In this document: one piece after another, positions 62,347-64,000 of the stretch | How the letters are laid out: each line of letters starts with the position of its first letter | Numbering within the stretch: the first letter of the stretch is position 1 | Source: Leifsonia shinshuensis | GTDB lineage: Bacteria; Actinomycetota; Actinomycetes; Actinomycetales; Microbacteriaceae | DNA: 64,000 nt | Direction of reading: 5' to 3' | Assembly: GCF_013410375.1 (NCBI RefSeq) | Contig: NZ_JACCFL010000001.1 | Coordinates: forward strand, 1,674,001 to 1,738,000 | The notes under the pieces: model-generated | Databases searched by the model: none | What the model was told of the DNA's origin: nothing | What the model saw: only the letters and a program-made list of their open reading frames with translations | Translations under genes and position numbers: made by a program

Positions 62347-63272
62347 CCGACCCGGCGTTCATCCGGCAGCGGCACGTCACCGACGGTCGCGACCTCGCGT
62401 ACCCGCCGCTGCCGGAGGCGCTCGTCGTCCCGGTCTACGACAACCACACGCACCTGGAGATCGCCGACGGCCACGAGCCGCTGGACTACCGCGAGCAGCT
62501 CGACCGCGCCTCCAGCGTGGGCGTGCGCGGGGTCGTCCAGGTCGGCAACGACGTGGAGACCTCCCGCTGGTCGGCGGAGACGGCCGCGATCGAGCCGCGC
62601 ATGCTGGCCGCCGTCGCCCTCCACCCCAACGACGCGCCGGACTACGCCGAGCGCGGCGAGCTCGACGACGCCCTCGCGGTCATCGCCGAGCTGGCCGGGC
62701 GCCCGCGGGTGCGGGCCGTGGGGGAGACCGGGCTGGACTTCTTCCGCACCGAGGCCGGCCCGCGCCGCGACGCGCAGTTCGCCTCGTTCGAGGCGCATAT
62801 CGAGATCGCCAAGCAGAACGGCATCGCGCTGCAGATCCACGACCGGGACGCGCACGCCGCGGTCGTGTCGACCCTGAAGCGCGTCGGCGCCCCGGAGCGG
62901 ACGGTGTTCCACTGCTTCTCCGGCGACGTCGAGCTGGCGGAGATCTGCGCGGACAACGGCTGGTACATGTCGTTCGCCGGCAACGTCACCTTCAAGAACG
63001 CGCCGAACCTGCGGGCCGCGCTCCAGGCCGCGCCGCGCCACCTGATCATGGTCGAGACGGACGCGCCGTTCCTCACGCCCGCGCCGTTCCGGGGCCGGCC
63101 GAACGCGCCGTACCTCATCCCGCACACGCTGCGGGCGATGGCCGAGTACCTGGAGACCGACGCCTCCACGCTCGCCGCACAGATCAACTCCAACACCGAG
63201 CTCGTCTACGGCCGCTGGGACAGCGAGCCCGTCGGGCCGCCGCCGTCCGGACCGATCGGGACGATCGCGTGA
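62343..63272 (+). CDS. tatD: TatD-family metal-dependent DNase
   Basis: This 309-residue TIM-barrel hydrolase has metal ligands in [30 protein letters not shown] and VETDAPFL. The N-terminal extension (about 35 residues) before the first strand is typical of actinobacterial TatD. The ATG overlaps the metG stop; the C-terminus overlaps rsmA. It acts on DNA 3' ends in known relatives. Confidence 0.94.
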   Translation: MTDPAFIRQRHVTDGRDLAYPPLPEALVVPVYDNHTHLEIADGHEPLDYREQLDRASSVGVRGVVQVGNDVETSRWSAETAAIEPRMLAAVALHPNDAPDYAERGELDDALAVIAELAGRPRVRAVGETGLDFFRTEAGPRRDAQFASFEAHIEIAKQNGIALQIHDRDAHAAVVSTLKRVGAPERTVFHCFSGDVELAEICADNGWYMSFAGNVTFKNAPNLRAALQAAPRHLIMVETDAPFLTPAPFRGRPNAPYLIPHTLRAMAEYLETDASTLAAQINSNTELVYGRWDSEPVGPPPSGPIGTIA

Positions 63273-64000
63273 GCGAGCTCCGGCTGCTCGGGCCCGCCGA
63301 GATCCGCGACCTGGCAGAGCTGCTCGACGTCACCCCGACCAAGAAGCTCGGCCAGAACTTCGTGATCGACGCGAACACCGTGCGCCGCATCGTCCGGGTC
63401 GCCGAGGTCGAGCCGGGTGACATCGTGGTGGAAGTGGGGCCGGGCCTCGGCTCGCTCACCCTCGGTCTGCTGGAGGCGGACGCCCGCGTGGTCGCGGTCG
63501 AGATCGACCGACGGCTCGCCGCGCAGCTGCCCATCACGGTCGAGCAGCTCGCCCCCTCCGCCGCCGGACGGCTGACGGTCGTCCACCAGGACGCCCTCGC
63601 CGTGACCGAGCTGCCGGAGCAGCCGGTGCGGCTGGTCGCCAACCTCCCGTACAACGTCTCGGTGCCGGTGCTGCTGCACTTCCTGGAGACCTTCCCCACG
63701 CTCCGCTCCGGTGTCGTGATGGTGCAGGCGGAGGTCGGCCACCGCATCGCCGCCGGGCCCGGCTCCAAGGTGTACGGCGCGCCGAGCGTGAAGGCCGCCT
63801 GGTACGGCGACTGGCGCACGGCCGGCAACGTCAGCAGGCAGATCTTCTGGCCGGTGCCCAACGTGGACTCGGTGCTGGTCGCCTTCGACCGTCGCGCGGA
63901 GCCGCGCGGCGACGAGGCCCTCCGCCGGCGCACGTTCACGCTGGTCGACGCCGCGTTCCAGCAGCGCAGGAAGACCCTCCGCCAGGCGCTCTCGGTCGTC
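63269..64000 (+). CDS. rsmA: 16S rRNA A1518/A1519 dimethyltransferase, 3' end beyond the window
   Basis: The GTG at 63269 overlaps the tatD stop by 4 nt. The frame is open for 244 codons to the last base. Motifs [36 protein letters not shown] and [10 protein letters not shown] are those of RsmA/KsgA. It dimethylates two adenosines in helix 45 of 16S rRNA. The gene is cut by the window edge. Gene order metG-tatD-rsmA is conserved in actinobacteria. Confidence 0.95.
   Translation, partial: MSELRLLGPAEIRDLAELLDVTPTKKLGQNFVIDANTVRRIVRVAEVEPGDIVVEVGPGLGSLTLGLLEADARVVAVEIDRRLAAQLPITVEQLAPSAAGRLTVVHQDALAVTELPEQPVRLVANLPYNVSVPVLLHFLETFPTLRSGVVMVQAEVGHRIAAGPGSKVYGAPSVKAAWYGDWRTAGNVSRQIFWPVPNVDSVLVAFDRRAEPRGDEALRRRTFTLVDAAFQQRRKTLRQALSVV

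Overview
The window is a continuous stretch of a high-GC actinobacterial chromosome. Gene content and protein style (the metG-tatD-rsmA run, rsmI divergent from a protein mannosyltransferase, an HrpA helicase, a SARP-type regulator, lone DUF559 and DUF3800 genes) suggest a Microbacteriaceae member, possibly Leifsonia-like. The taxon is an inference, not a measurement. I found no rRNA, tRNA, transposase, integrase, CRISPR array or prophage module.

Layout. 1-6.3 kb: a TetR-like tail and hydrolase, a TetR repressor divergent from a YhgE/Pip-type membrane protein with two operators between them, an aldo/keto reductase, a DUF559 nuclease-like gene bracketed by two related palindromes, and an MFS transporter. 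6.4-10.3 kb: a ribonucleotide reductase operon (NrdR-box-like promoter, ATP-cone alpha subunit, a separate 25-residue Cys-tail peptide, class Ic-like beta subunit). 10.3-19.5 kb: sulfur and amino-acid genes (sulfurtransferase, cysteine-synthase-like enzyme, NtaA-type flavin monooxygenase, an ammonia-lyase homologue lacking the MIO triad, GNAT, a polar amino-acid ABC importer, SDR). 19.6-26.6 kb: hrpA, a membrane protein with its winged-helix regulator, an acyl-CoA ligase. 26.6-37.3 kb: a DUF3800 gene in a less GC-rich patch and mostly single metabolic genes. 37.5-51.2 kb: two giant ATPase regulators (LuxR-type and SARP/AfsR-type), redox and amino-acid enzymes, an HTH/Clp-N cassette and a DrrAB-type exporter. 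51.2-64 kb: a FitAB-type toxin-antitoxin pair, metY with a CoA-binding partner, a guanidine-III riboswitch driving a Gdx-type SMR exporter, a YeiH transporter, an S53 peptidase, a protein mannosyltransferase, rsmI, metG, tatD and the start of rsmA.

Two patterns run through the window. First, at least 23 genes have an ANNNT-type -10 hexamer ending 6-7 nt before the start codon, the signature of leaderless transcripts; genes inside operons use Shine-Dalgarno sites and 1-4 nt stop/start overlaps instead. Second, many gaps between genes, especially convergent ones, hold long near-perfect palindromes. These fall into families: ACGTGASTAATCGCGGAAA twice around the DUF559 gene, and CCGYCGAGTACGC at three distant sites.

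The most interesting items are the split redox tail of ribonucleotide reductase, the palindrome-bracketed nuclease-like gene, the MIO-less lyase in a sulfur context, the twin-operator HTH/Clp-N cassette, and the exporter whose upstream 11-bp repeats resemble a SARP box next to a SARP gene.
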